A stretch of 64,000 bases of DNA from Microbulbifer harenosus. GTDB lineage: Bacteria; Pseudomonadota; Gammaproteobacteria; Pseudomonadales; Cellvibrionaceae. Numbering within the stretch: the first letter of the stretch is position 1; every line of letters starts with the position of its first letter. The DNA is taken from positions 124,001-188,000 of the forward strand of contig NZ_VANI01000011.1 of assembly GCF_005771435.1 (NCBI RefSeq), given 5' to 3'. A program made the translations under genes and the position numbers. Shown piece by piece: positions 1 through 8,651 of this stretch. The notes under the pieces were generated by a model. It worked only from the letters and a program-made list of their open reading frames with translations, had not been told where the DNA came from and searched no databases.

Positions 1-1039
1 CGCCGGACTCTTCACCGATCGCGGTCATCTGCACCAGCATATTGGGATACAACCCCGAATGATTCATCGCCGTGTTTAGTGGAATACCTGTGGCTACTGA
101 GTCGCGGATTTTCAATGTGGCTTCTTCATACACGACATTACCGGTAGCACCAGCTACTGACTTCAATGCATCAATGAGTGGAACACCGGCCGCAAATGTA
201 GTGGCGAGTGTGCGAGCATAGCGCGCAGCAATGGAGTTGTAGGTGATCAATCCCAGTACTGGGATCTTGAGCATCATTTTGTCAAAAAACTGGCTGACAT
301 TTTTGTTGCGCTTTTTGATCTCCAGTGTTCCCCCGATACTCACCGTCAACCCGAAAAAGGCAAGCAGCCAATACTCTTGCATCCATTCGGAAAGGCCCAG
401 AACAAATAGAGTGAATGCGGGTAGATCTGCGCCAAATCCGGCAAACGTTTGTGCAAATTGAGGTACGACTTTAATCAGCAGGATGGCCGTAACAATGACG
501 GCAACCAACACTACCGCGATAGGGTAGGTCATGGCCTTTTTGATTTTTTTCTTCAGGGATTCAGTTTTTTCTTTGTAGGTAGCGATCCGATCCAGCATGG
601 TTTCCAGCGCACCGGATTGTTCCCCGGACGAAACCAAGTTGCAAAAGAGATCATCGAATTGCAGCGGGTGCTTGCGCAGAGAGTCCGCAAATGATGTGCC
701 GGAAGCAACGTCATCCCGTATTTTCATCACCAGCTCTTTCACCCCTGCATTGTCAGAGCCGTCTGCAACAATTTCAAAACTCTGCACCAACGGCACACCG
801 GCTTTCATCATGGTGGCCAGCTGGCGGGTAAATAGTGCGATATCGCCGGGTTTGATTTTTTTTGAGCCGGAAAACAGTGATTTGGGTTTTTTCTGCACAC
901 GATTGGCAATAATTCCCTGGCGTCGCAGTTGCGCCTTGATCAGAGCCGGGTTAGAAGCAGTGATTTCCCCTTCGACCTTATTGCCCTTGGCATCCACACC
1001 TTTATATATGTAGGCAACTGCAGCGGCGGCTTTGGCCAT
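1..1039 (-). CDS. pilC: Type IV pilus inner-membrane platform protein PilC (3' end outside window)
   Basis: The frame starts at the ATG at 1039 and runs off the left edge, so about 346 residues of a family usually near 400 are visible. PilC is the polytopic inner-membrane platform on which the PilB and PilT motors act during pilin assembly and retraction. The N-terminus has the usual opening (AYIYKGVDAKGNKVEGEI), followed by the T2SSF-type cytoplasmic helical domain with the stretch QLATMMKAGVPLVQSFEI. A transmembrane segment follows (YPIAVVLVAVIVTAILLIKV), then the second, repeated F domain (YARTLATTFAAGVPLIDALK). It lies 55 bp downstream of pilB on the same strand, the normal pilB-pilC order, so the two are probably co-transcribed. 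Recognition is firm; only the C-terminus is missing. Confidence 0.95.
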   Translation of the reverse strand, partial: MAKAAAAVAYIYKGVDAKGNKVEGEITASNPALIKAQLRRQGIIANRVQKKPKSLFSGSKKIKPGDIALFTRQLATMMKAGVPLVQSFEIVADGSDNAGVKELVMKIRDDVASGTSFADSLRKHPLQFDDLFCNLVSSGEQSGALETMLDRIATYKEKTESLKKKIKKAMTYPIAVVLVAVIVTAILLIKVVPQFAQTFAGFGADLPAFTLFVLGLSEWMQEYWLLAFFGLTVSIGGTLEIKKRNKNVSQFFDKMMLKIPVLGLITYNSIAARYARTLATTFAAGVPLIDALKSVAGATGNVVYEEATLKIRDSVATGIPLNTAMNHSGLYPNMLVQMTAIGEESG

Positions 1040-1094
1040 GGTTTGATTCCCAATTTTTTAATCAATTCTTCAGGCTCGGTGCCTGTAGACTTAT

Positions 1095-2804
1095 TTAGTC
1101 TTTGGTTACCCGGTTGGCTTCTTCCAGGCTGGTAACCCCCATAACGACCTTGCGCAATGCGGAAATGCGCAGGTTGTTGAAGCCTTCTTTTTTCGCCTGG
1201 TCGGCAATCTGAATGGAATTACCGCCCTCCATTATAATGCGCGAAATTCCATCGGTAATGCGAACTACTTCATACACACCCACGCGCCCCTTGTAGCCCT
1301 TGGAGCAGTGCTCACAACCCACCGGCTGGTAGATCTGCCATTCGGATTTGGGGATGGTAACCGTATCGAAGCCTTCTGCCTTCAAAACCTCTTCAGGCAA
1401 ATCTGCAGGCTTCTTGCACTCCCCGCACAATCGTCGCGCCAGGCGCTGCGCAATAATCACGCTCACCGAAGTGGCAATGTTGAAGGTGGGAACTCCCATA
1501 TTCATTAATCGGGTCAGCGTTTCTGGGGCCGAGTTGGTGTGCAGGGTAGAGAGTACCAAGTGCCCGGTTTGCGCTGCCTTGATGGCGATCTCCGCCGTTT
1601 CCAGATCTCGGATCTCCCCCACCATTACGATATCCGGGTCTTGCCGCAGGAAAGAGCGCAGCGCCTCGGCAAAATTCAGCCCCACCTTGTTGGAGACGTT
1701 GACCTGGTTGACCCCCTCGAGGTTGATCTCCACCGGGTCTTCCGCGGTGGAGATATTGCGCTCCGCAGTGTTGAGGATATTCAGACCAGTGTAGAGTGAC
1801 ACGGTTTTACCGGAACCCGTAGGCCCGGTAACCAGAATCATCCCCTGAGGTTGTGCGAGCGCATCCATATAGATCTTTTTCTGGAATTCCTCGTAACCCA
1901 ATGCGTCAATGCCCAGCTTGGCAGAGGAAGGGTCCAGAATCCTCAACACGATCTTTTCTCCCCACAAGGTGGGCAGGCTGTTTACGCGGAAGTCTATGGC
2001 CTTGGTCTTGGACAGCTTCATCTTAATACGGCCATCCTGAGGTACACGTCGTTCGGAAATATCCATTTTCGACATGACCTTTAGACGCGCGGAGATACGG
2101 GTGGCGAGCTGGATGGGCGGGCGGGCGACCTCGTGCAGAATCCCGTCGGTGCGCAGCCGCACCCGGTAGAGCTTTTCGTAAGGTTCGAAGTGAATATCCG
2201 AGGCGCCGGTGCGAATCGCATCCAGCAACACCTTGTTTACAAATCGGACTACGGGTGCTTCGTCGCCGCCTGGCTCACTTTCGTCATCGCGGTGGGGCTC
2301 GCCAGACTCCACGTCTAGGCCGTCGAGACTGTCATCATCCAGACCTTGCAGGCCACCACCGACATCACTGTTATTCAGGTAGTTTTCAATGGCCTTGGCC
2401 AGCTTGTCTGTTTCAACCAGCACCGCATCGGTATTGAGGCCTGTGTTGAAGTTGATCTCGTCCAGCCCCGCCAGATTGGTCGGGTCCGCCACAGCGACAA
2501 ACAGCCGGTTGCCCCGCTTGTATAGAGGAAGGGCAAAATGCTTGGTGATCAGTTTTTCATCAACGATATCCTTGGGGAGCAAGTCGAAGTTATAGCTGGA
2601 GAGGTCGAACAGCGGCGAGCCAAATGCAGCGGAGGCAATATTGGCCAGCTCTCGGCTCTTGATCAGCTTTGCGTCCACCGCATGTTGGGCAAAACTGTGC
2701 CCCTCGCGCTTGGCCGCTTTGATGGCGGACTGGGCGGTGGCCTCATCCAGGGCTTTGTCGAGTACCAGCCGCTTGGCTAGGCCGCTCAGGGGAGTGCTGC
2801 TCAT
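1095..2804 (-). CDS. pilB: Type IV pilus extension ATPase PilB
   Basis: A 569-residue cytoplasmic hexameric ATPase that powers pilus extension. It has an N-terminal T2SSE_N/MshEN-like domain (about residues 1-150), an acidic linker rich in Asp and Gly (about 150-185), then the ATPase core. The Walker A motif GPTGSGKT sits near residue 326. The Walker B-like stretch LRQDPDIVMVGEIRD and the His box HTNSAPETLTRL follow. A tetracysteine zinc site near the C-terminus (CGECKK ... CEHCSKG) is typical of PilB and GspE and is absent from the retraction ATPase PilT. Length fits the family. It is followed by pilC and is divergent from pilA. Confidence 0.97.
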   Translation of the reverse strand: MSSTPLSGLAKRLVLDKALDEATAQSAIKAAKREGHSFAQHAVDAKLIKSRELANIASAAFGSPLFDLSSYNFDLLPKDIVDEKLITKHFALPLYKRGNRLFVAVADPTNLAGLDEINFNTGLNTDAVLVETDKLAKAIENYLNNSDVGGGLQGLDDDSLDGLDVESGEPHRDDESEPGGDEAPVVRFVNKVLLDAIRTGASDIHFEPYEKLYRVRLRTDGILHEVARPPIQLATRISARLKVMSKMDISERRVPQDGRIKMKLSKTKAIDFRVNSLPTLWGEKIVLRILDPSSAKLGIDALGYEEFQKKIYMDALAQPQGMILVTGPTGSGKTVSLYTGLNILNTAERNISTAEDPVEINLEGVNQVNVSNKVGLNFAEALRSFLRQDPDIVMVGEIRDLETAEIAIKAAQTGHLVLSTLHTNSAPETLTRLMNMGVPTFNIATSVSVIIAQRLARRLCGECKKPADLPEEVLKAEGFDTVTIPKSEWQIYQPVGCEHCSKGYKGRVGVYEVVRITDGISRIIMEGGNSIQIADQAKKEGFNNLRISALRKVVMGVTSLEEANRVTKD

Positions 2805-3302
2805 AGAACTTGTGATTACCGTGCGCCGGGAAGTTTTTACTTTTGTTTGAAGGTTGGGCGTAAGTATCTGGAAGCACAGGGAAAATTTGGTGCTGCCAGC
2901 TGGTAGGCCAATATAGCGAATATAGCCGCACCCGCCAATGATCCCTTTGAGCTCGATTCTCAGCCTTGTGAACTCGGTAGCCTGGCAATAAGGCGATGTC
3001 CAAAGAATAAATGCCCTGCGCGCTTAGATCCCAGGAAGCTTGTTCTCAGTCGGGCGCATATGAAAGGAGATTTCTGATCTCTTGGGTGAATCCCTGACAA
3101 ATTGCGTCACCGAACTTTGCCTTTTGAGCAATAAATAGGTTGTTCGCCTGTTTTTCATCCTTTTTTTGTATGGCTTTTCTCTCAAACTGGCTTTTCAGGG
3201 CAATTTTCACGCTTGCGCGATTTACCACATTGCGGGTATCGTAAATCCCGATTTCCTCACGGGATTCATCCAAAAACAACAGTCTGTATGGAGACGGTTA
3301 CA
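2805..3302. other. Divergent intergenic region between pilB and pilA
   Basis: About 500 bp with no convincing gene. It must hold the promoters of pilB (leftward) and pilA (rightward). pilA is often sigma-54 dependent, but I could not find a GG-N10-GC box with correct spacing. The nearest candidate, around 3190-3205 (TGGCTTTTCAGGGCAA), is one base short. Short open frames on the minus strand here have no recognisable protein character. Confidence 0.5.
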
Positions 3303-3833
3303 ATGAAAAAGCAACAGGGCTTTACTCTTATTGAATTGATGATCGTTGTTGCGATCATCGGTATTCTGGCTGCGGTAGCAATTCCGCAGTACCAGACTTA
3401 CGTGACTCGTTCAGAAGCGACTTCTGAAGCGACCAACGCTATGCGTTCACTGCAGGTGGCTGTTTCCGAGTACACCTCGCGCTACTCGAAAGTGCCGGCT
3501 GACTTCGCCGCCCTGTGTACCGATGTCGGGTTTTGTAAGGCGGATGGTAAACCTTTCGCAAAAGCTGACCTCGCAGTAGGCCGTGTTTCCGAAATAGATT
3601 GGACCAGAAGCAGCGATACTGCTGGTACATTCAGCATTAAATACACTACCTCTAATAAGAATCTGAATGATAAGATTCTTGTTGTCAGCGTTGCAGTGAA
3701 TGCTCAGGGTACCGTTTACTACTACACTGATAAGACCAAGCAAGGATCGGGTGGCATTGAGGCCCGTTACTTGCCGCAGATCGGTAAGGCACCGGCCTCT
3801 GGCTCCGGTGGCGGTGAAGGTGGCGAGGGATAA
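3303..3833 (+). CDS. pilA: Type IV major pilin PilA
   Basis: A 176-residue type IVa prepilin. The short basic leader MKKQQG is followed by the mature N-terminus [20 protein letters not shown], with Phe +1 and Glu +5 as required by the prepilin peptidase PilD. I start at the ATG at 3303, where GGAG lies 11 bp upstream; a longer in-frame start would bury the leader. The visible cysteines form a close pair (CTDVGFC, about residues 76-82) rather than the usual C-terminal disulfide loop. The protein ends in a flexible Gly/Ser/Glu tail ([10 protein letters not shown]). Both features are unusual and could affect surface glycosylation or flexibility. A strong terminator follows at 3919. It is transcribed alone, divergent from pilB-pilC. 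Confidence 0.95.
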   Translation: MKKQQGFTLIELMIVVAIIGILAAVAIPQYQTYVTRSEATSEATNAMRSLQVAVSEYTSRYSKVPADFAALCTDVGFCKADGKPFAKADLAVGRVSEIDWTRSSDTAGTFSIKYTTSNKNLNDKILVVSVAVNAQGTVYYYTDKTKQGSGGIEARYLPQIGKAPASGSGGGEGGEG

Positions 3834-3918
3834 TCTAGTCGTTTCAGGCTAGTCGAGGCTCCCTTAGATTTGATCTGCAGGTATTCAGCTCGCGATTCTT
3901 GTCTAGGAGCTGCTCCCT

Positions 3919-3955
3919 GAAAAAGCCCACATCATTTGATGTGGGCTTTTTTATT
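3919..3955 (+). terminator. Rho-independent terminator of pilA
   Basis: A perfect inverted repeat of at least 14 bp (AAAAGCCCACATCA at 3921-3934 and its complement at 3937-3950) with a TT turn, followed by a T run. A-tracts on one side and T-tracts on the other mean it can act in both directions, also serving the leftward acyltransferase gene. Confidence 0.92.
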
Positions 3956-4078
3956 TTCGCTGGACTGGGGCAAACGTAAAATGCAACGATTTTGCACCTA
4001 GCGACTGTGGCAGTATTTGAGGTTGATTTGAGTGTTCCAGCTGGCTCTGTATTTATTGGCTGTAGTAGCCTCGTGCGT

Positions 4079-5179
4079 TCAACGATCCAATTTCCACTGC
4101 CAGTGGTGCGTGAATAGGGAGCGGCAGATGGTTCGCCATCGTTCGAGAGGTCGCTCAAATGCTCCTGCAAACAGATAGCAGGTCGCTATTGTAATCAGCA
4201 GCAATATAGCATCGCTCGTCCAGCTGGAGTATTGGGGGAGAAATAATACGCAGAGGAGCTGCATTACAGGAAAGTGCACCAAATACAGCGAAAAACTGCC
4301 GCCGGAGAGCCAGGCGCTCACTGATCGGGAAAGCTTTGTCGGCTGGTAATTGCGTGTAAGCCCGGCCACTCCCATCAGATGTAAAGTAACCAGGAGTCCG
4401 AGGAAATTGTTCCACAGAGGCTCATCAGAAAACCTCAGATCAAAATAGGGATGGAGTGGATCTGTGTATTCCCGCAGCGTTGCGGGAAGGCTTGCGGCAA
4501 GAGCTGCTAGGTATATTACTGCTGTGCCAATCGAGAGTCCCAGAGAAGCGTTGCGACCAATTGTATTTCCATTTTTAATGAATGCGTACAGAGCAACACC
4601 CATTAACCAAGTGGGCATCAGTAACAGCACGTTGGGACCAAAAATCAATGTTCCCGCAGTCAGCAACAAGACTCTGCGCGTTCCGCGTAAATAAAGTGAC
4701 ACGGCAAACAGAGCGTAATAGGCGGCTTCATAACTGAGAGACCAGTAGGGACCGTTCGTTCCCATGCGGGTTACCATGCCCGTCCATTCGTTGGAAAAGG
4801 TGAGCCCTCGAAGCAGGGTTTCCGGCAGCGAGAGCGGGTTGTAGTACCAAAAATCGTAACCTTCCGGGGATATGTAGGCCCCGAGTCTGTCCAGGGCAAA
4901 ACCAAGAATCAGCGCCGGTAAAGCCACCGAAATCAACCGCGTAATCCGGTCGAATGAAAACTGTTTCAGGCTACCACTGGTTCTATCTGCAGCATGTGCG
5001 ATCAGTAAGCCGGAAAGTACAAAAAATACAATTACTGCATCGCTTCCCAGGTTGAAGTCCCGGACCCAGGCCCACCTCCCTTCACTGAAGCGCGGGTAGC
5101 CGAAGTGAGAGAGTAAAACGATAAGTGCGGCAGTAAATCGCAAGTAGTGGAGGTATACGGACAATCCTGTACTGATCAT
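4079..5179 (-). CDS. Acyltransferase-3 family integral membrane O-acyltransferase (OafA/YrhL-like)
   Basis: A 366-residue polytopic membrane protein of the acyltransferase-3 superfamily, which transfers acetyl or succinyl groups from acyl-CoA to sugars of lipopolysaccharide, exopolysaccharide or peptidoglycan. The diagnostic N-terminal stretch is present (LRFTAALIVLLSHFGYPRF, with the conserved Arg and the catalytic-type His in the first membrane helix). About ten hydrophobic segments follow, including the GPYWSLSYEAAYYALF stretch characteristic of the family. It lies next to pilA but on the opposite strand, and 19 bp downstream of a sterol-desaturase-like gene with which it probably forms an operon. 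The substrate cannot be read from sequence. Modification of a surface glycan or of a pilin glycan is possible but inferred only from position. Confidence 0.85.
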   Translation of the reverse strand: MISTGLSVYLHYLRFTAALIVLLSHFGYPRFSEGRWAWVRDFNLGSDAVIVFFVLSGLLIAHAADRTSGSLKQFSFDRITRLISVALPALILGFALDRLGAYISPEGYDFWYYNPLSLPETLLRGLTFSNEWTGMVTRMGTNGPYWSLSYEAAYYALFAVSLYLRGTRRVLLLTAGTLIFGPNVLLLMPTWLMGVALYAFIKNGNTIGRNASLGLSIGTAVIYLAALAASLPATLREYTDPLHPYFDLRFSDEPLWNNFLGLLVTLHLMGVAGLTRNYQPTKLSRSVSAWLSGGSFSLYLVHFPVMQLLCVLFLPQYSSWTSDAILLLITIATCYLFAGAFERPLERWRTICRSLFTHHWQWKLDR

Positions 5180-5198
5180 TCTATTTGAGCCTTGCGAG

Positions 5199-6182
5199 TC
5201 AGTTGCTTTTTTTGCCGGAAGAAAAATGCAGGCGAAGAATTTTGATTCTGATTTGTTTCAGCTGCTTGTAGCTATCCCGCAAGGGGATTATCAAGGCCGC
5301 AGTAAGGTTGCTATGGCGTTGATTTAGGGAGATTCCCGCACTGTTTGCGAGGCCAAACTTGAGTTCTTCCCGTTCTGGAGGGATATAAAGGGTGTTGAAA
5401 AGCCAGTCCCAGATTGCAAAAACCTCTCCATAGTTTTTATTGAAGTGCCTGGGATTTATGGAATGGTGAATCTGGTGTTGTGCTGGTGAAATAAAAATAT
5501 GCTCCAAAGTGCGGCCATAGCTTAGCCAGATGTGCGAGTGACGGAAGTTTGATCCAATCATATTGAACAGGAAGTAGCCAACATTGATCCCTAGGATCAT
5601 GGCATAATCCGCCGGGATCTGCAGTGCCAGATGCACGATCCCCTGGAAAATACCGATCAACACGCCTTTATTTATACTTGCGATCAAATCGTATACAGGG
5701 TGCTTTCGATATACGGTAATCGGGTTTAAAACCTCGGCTGAATGATGTAGTGAGTGGAACGGCCACAAAATACGGTTTTCGTGATGAACGCGATGCACTA
5801 TGTAGGTTGCTAAATCGGCTACTAGCAGTAACGCTATGGCCTGCACAAGCGGATGCAGGTAAACATCCTGGTTGGGACCGGGAGCGGCGGCCATCTGCAT
5901 TGCGATATGCGTATTCAAAAACGCGAGGTTAAAAAAACCAATGCCGGTGAGTAGCCTGTTCACCATGAACACTTTTAGGTCCACGAGCGTAGACGGGTGA
6001 CGGTATATGGATTTCGGCAGTAACCAAGAAAGAAATGGTTGTTTGATTTTTCTGTGGTGGTATATGGCGTACCCAATAAAAACCGTCGCTACTAGGTAAA
6101 GCGGCCATAAGCGTGTTTCCGGCCCGGCAACAATGTGTGAGATATTACTCCATATGTCGTACAGGTGGTTGAGTGTGGCCAT
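5199..6182 (-). CDS. Sterol desaturase / fatty acid hydroxylase superfamily membrane di-iron protein
   Basis: A 327-residue membrane protein with several hydrophobic segments and the three histidine clusters that bind a di-iron centre: HRVHH, HSLHH and, further on, HQIHH. These define the fatty acid hydroxylase superfamily (ERG3, ERG25, carotene hydroxylase relatives), which insert hydroxyls or double bonds in lipids using O2. It starts at ATG 6182 and ends 19 bp before the acyltransferase gene on the same strand. A two-step lipid or glycan modification by the pair (hydroxylation then acylation) is possible, but there is no direct evidence. The substrate is unknown. Confidence 0.88.
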   Translation of the reverse strand: MATLNHLYDIWSNISHIVAGPETRLWPLYLVATVFIGYAIYHHRKIKQPFLSWLLPKSIYRHPSTLVDLKVFMVNRLLTGIGFFNLAFLNTHIAMQMAAAPGPNQDVYLHPLVQAIALLLVADLATYIVHRVHHENRILWPFHSLHHSAEVLNPITVYRKHPVYDLIASINKGVLIGIFQGIVHLALQIPADYAMILGINVGYFLFNMIGSNFRHSHIWLSYGRTLEHIFISPAQHQIHHSINPRHFNKNYGEVFAIWDWLFNTLYIPPEREELKFGLANSAGISLNQRHSNLTAALIIPLRDSYKQLKQIRIKILRLHFSSGKKSN

Positions 6183-6260
6183 TTATTTTTCTCGGGTAAA
6201 GCACCGTGCAACATTTTTTCATTAAGGCCAAATGAATGCAATGTGAGTAGGAGTTAAGTG

Positions 6261-6790
6261 TAGGGGTCAAATCTTGGTGCGCCGAGCGAAGATCAGGCGC
6301 AGAGGCGGTCGAAAGATAGGGAAGTCATTTGACGGAAACTGTGCATCGGTTTCCCGTGGGTGCAAGTCCCACCCGGGCAAGGCTGGTCACCACCCGGAAG
6401 CGAGTCTTGGACTGCCACTGGCGACGCTGGTGGTTAAGCGTAGACAGCGAGCCAGTAGGCCATGGTGATTGAGCACCGAAATGACCCTCTCTGTGGGCGC
6501 CGATGGTTTCAAGATGACGGAAGGCACCAGCGGGCTCCTCGAGCCGACCTGAGGAGCCGGCCCACCGGTGTCTGAGAGCCTGGTATGCTGGCAAGGAAAC
6601 TCTGGGAACTCAGGAGATCTGTCCGTTCCTTGGCCTAGAGCCGCCTGAGGGCAGGCGCGAAAGAAATAAGTCCAGGCGCTACGCAGGGTACGGAGTGTAG
6701 CGAGCGAACGTAACCGCTCATTCTACGGAGCCATTGCCCCCAGTTAGGGGTCTGCCCCCAGTTAGGGTCACAGTTAGGGGTCAAATCTTG
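6261..6790. repeat. 16-bp direct repeat flanking the intron remnant
   Basis: The sequence TAGGGGTCAAATCTTG occurs at 6261-6276 and again at 6775-6790. The first copy ends exactly where the group II-like 5' end (GTGCG) begins. The second is directly followed by the leader of the transposase gene. Extra partial copies of CCAGTTAGGGGTC occur in tandem at about 6736-6780. The arrangement looks like a leader motif of the TnpA-REP element that was duplicated or split by the intron insertion and its later decay. Confidence 0.7.
6277..6731 (+). mobile_element. Probable group II intron remnant (5' RNA domain I part, no reverse transcriptase)
   Basis: The segment opens with GTGCG, the 5' consensus of group II introns. 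It contains structured stretches reminiscent of domain I of bacterial group II introns (GGGTGCAAGTCCCACCC at about 6358-6375, GAGTCTTGGACTGCCACTGG, GGTGATTGAGCACCGAAA and GGAAACTCTGGGAACTCAGG). No intron-encoded reverse transcriptase and no recognisable domain V hairpin follow, so this is a truncated, non-mobile relic about 450 bp long. It separates the sterol-desaturase-like gene from the TnpA-REP transposase. Identification rests on memory of the family consensus and needs a covariance search. Confidence 0.6.
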
Positions 6791-6821
6791 ACATAACAGT
6801 ATTCCGGTCTACTTTTACCCT

Positions 6822-7811
6822 ATGAGCAGACCTTTACGACTGGAATACCCCGGAGCCTGGTACCACGTGATGAATCGCGGTTTGGCCCGACAGAGCACAT
6901 TTCTCGACGCGGATTGCTATTCCGCGTTCCTCGATACTCTGGCAGAAGCGCACCGACGATTCTCCGTTCAGGTTCATGCCTATTGCTTGATGGGCAATCA
7001 CTACCATCTTTTATTGCATACCCCCGAAGGCAATCTCAGCCGCGCGATGCGGCATATCAATGGTGTGTATACCCAGCGTTTCAATCGCTTACAAAAGCGA
7101 GATGGGCCCTTGTTCCGCGGTCGATACAAGGCAATTGTGGTTGAAGCCGATAGTTATCTGCTTTCCCTTACCCGCTATATCCACCGCAACCCGGTGGAAA
7201 CGCGGACGCCATTGGTCGCATCGCTGCAAGAGTATCCGTGGTCCAGTTATCCCGCATACCTTAATAAAGCCCGTGCGCCGGAGTGGCTGTATCGCGATTT
7301 TACTTACGAAGCGCTGGGGCGTCGGGATAAATATCGCGGTTACAAGGCCTATGTGGAGCAGGGGGTGGATGAAGAACTGGCAGAGTTTTATGGCCGGCAG
7401 CGCAAGTATTCCGTGTTGGGGAGTGAGGTTTTTCGGGAGCGGCTTTTAGGCGGTGACAAGCTCGTGTCTGCGGAAGTGGCCAGTCGCGAACTGGTAGTTC
7501 GGCCACCGGTTTCGGGGGAGAATTTAGTCGAACAGGTGGCGCAGGTCTTTGGCTGTTCACCCGCTGAGATTCTTGCCCGGTCGAGGCCGGGCCGTAAGGG
7601 GTATAATCCGGCGAGATCGGTGGCGATGTGGCTGTGTCAGGATCGCGCGGGGCTCACGTTGCCGCAAATCGCTCGGCTGTTTGGTGGAATCCACTACAGT
7701 GCGGTTTCCCAGTCCGTTCGCCGTATAAAGACTCGGATGGCGGAAGATGAGGAGCTGCAGTCGCTGGTAGATCGGGTTAGTCGCGGAGTAATAGTTCGCT
7801 GCAATGCCTGA
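6822..7811 (+). CDS. REP-associated tyrosine transposase (TnpA-REP, Y1 HUH family)
   Basis: A 329-residue single-strand transposase of the IS200/IS605-related REP-associated class. The N-terminal Y1 domain shows RLEYPGAWYHVMNRG, the HUH-type metal site GNHYHLLLHT, and RYIHRNPVE, all typical of the family. The C-terminal part (about residues 230-325) carries a DnaA domain IV-like helix-turn-helix (AMWLCQDRAGLTLPQIARLFGG), seen in the longer subclass. Such proteins are domesticated enzymes that mobilise or maintain REP/BIME palindromes. Palindromic repeats do occur elsewhere in this window, but a match to this enzyme is unproven. Its 3' end overlaps the convergent hepT gene by 35 bp. It appears intact. 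Confidence 0.9.
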   Translation: MSRPLRLEYPGAWYHVMNRGLARQSTFLDADCYSAFLDTLAEAHRRFSVQVHAYCLMGNHYHLLLHTPEGNLSRAMRHINGVYTQRFNRLQKRDGPLFRGRYKAIVVEADSYLLSLTRYIHRNPVETRTPLVASLQEYPWSSYPAYLNKARAPEWLYRDFTYEALGRRDKYRGYKAYVEQGVDEELAEFYGRQRKYSVLGSEVFRERLLGGDKLVSAEVASRELVVRPPVSGENLVEQVAQVFGCSPAEILARSRPGRKGYNPARSVAMWLCQDRAGLTLPQIARLFGGIHYSAVSQSVRRIKTRMAEDEELQSLVDRVSRGVIVRCNA

Positions 7812-8190
7812 CGAACTGCCCGAGTTTCAGGTACTTCTTCTCAGTGATCACTTCCTGTATCAGCTCCCAGTCCAGGTTCAGATAGTCGTGGACAATGGCA
7901 TTGCGCATGCCTACGGCGCCTTTCATTTCTTGAGGGGTTACGTCGTCTAATGGCTGGTTTTCCAGTAACTGAATAATGCTGCTGGCAGCCTCGGTGCGTT
8001 CCGGGAGCTTGAGCTTTCTGCTGGTATGCTTGGCGGCACCAATGGCGGCTTCTACAAGAATTTGCAGGCTGCGTTCGGCAGCGGTGCGTTCCAGGAGCCC
8101 GAGGGTCTGCTTTTCACTGATCTGCTTTAGCAGCCTTGAGTGGATATCCACCTGTTCATTTATTGCATCGCAATAGGCTTGGTAGTTCAT
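7777..8190 (-). CDS. hepT: HepT-like HEPN RNase toxin (DUF86 family)
   Basis: A 137-residue HEPN-domain protein with the catalytic R-x4-H motif in RNAIVHDYLNLD near residue 105, typical of HepT/DUF86 toxins, which cleave RNA when not neutralised. Its start overlaps the end of the nucleotidyltransferase gene by 4 bp (ATGA), the standard translational coupling of HepT-MntA modules. In the characterised Shewanella system the partner antitoxin inactivates HepT by AMPylating a tyrosine next to the HEPN motif; a Tyr is present here (HDYLN). The gene ends inside the 3' end of the convergent transposase gene. Confidence 0.88.
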   Translation of the reverse strand: MNYQAYCDAINEQVDIHSRLLKQISEKQTLGLLERTAAERSLQILVEAAIGAAKHTSRKLKLPERTEAASSIIQLLENQPLDDVTPQEMKGAVGMRNAIVHDYLNLDWELIQEVITEKKYLKLGQFVRHCSELLLRD

Positions 8191-8624
8191 GCCTGCTTTT
8201 CCTTGTGCGTTTCCGCCTTATGCCAGCAGTGATCGTTCCAGAGTCCGTAAATTCGGTTGGTTTCCCGGCAGTAACGCAATTCATCCTTGATCAACACGGG
8301 ATGGCCATCTTCGAGAATATTGATGGCGAGGGGGATCGGGGCAAGGCTGATATCGACTACTTGCACGGGGTGCCCCAGTTGCGCGGTAAGGTCTTGTGCC
8401 ATGATTTCTGGCAGTAGGCGGCGTTCTGAGTAAGTTTTTTCGAAATTGTTGAGGGCGACGGCAATGTCAATATCGCTGTCGTCTCTGTATTCGCCGCGGG
8501 CCCGGGAACCGTAAAGCCAGGCTGCGGCGAGACCGTCTTGTTGCGACAGGAATCGGCGGATTTGTTCCAGGTATTCGTGCTGTCTGTCCCCGGTGCCTGT
8601 GGTCATATTGGCTGAGTCTTTCAT
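8187..8624 (-). CDS. mntA: MntA-like minimal nucleotidyltransferase antitoxin
   Basis: A 145-residue protein with the minimal nucleotidyltransferase signature GSRARGEYRDDSDIDIAV (GS...DxD) near residues 40-57. This is the fold of MntA antitoxins that AMPylate and silence HepT. It is the first gene of the pair, 4 bp overlapping hepT. A start at the internal ATG seven codons in is possible. A 6-5-6 inverted repeat lies 28 bp upstream of the start and may be the autoregulatory site. Confidence 0.87.
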   Translation of the reverse strand: MKDSANMTTGTGDRQHEYLEQIRRFLSQQDGLAAAWLYGSRARGEYRDDSDIDIAVALNNFEKTYSERRLLPEIMAQDLTAQLGHPVQVVDISLAPIPLAINILEDGHPVLIKDELRYCRETNRIYGLWNDHCWHKAETHKEKQA

Positions 8625-8651
8625 GGGTGGTGTTAGGGTGTTCTAGGGTAT

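Noticed and set aside
3180-3210. Sigma-54 promoter for pilA
   Set aside because: The best GG/GC pair (TGGCTTTTCAGGGCAA) has a 9-base gap instead of 10; not enough to call.
2743-3279. Short minus-strand frames between pilB and pilA
   Set aside because: No recognisable protein features; one overlaps the pilB start and the other the pilA upstream region.
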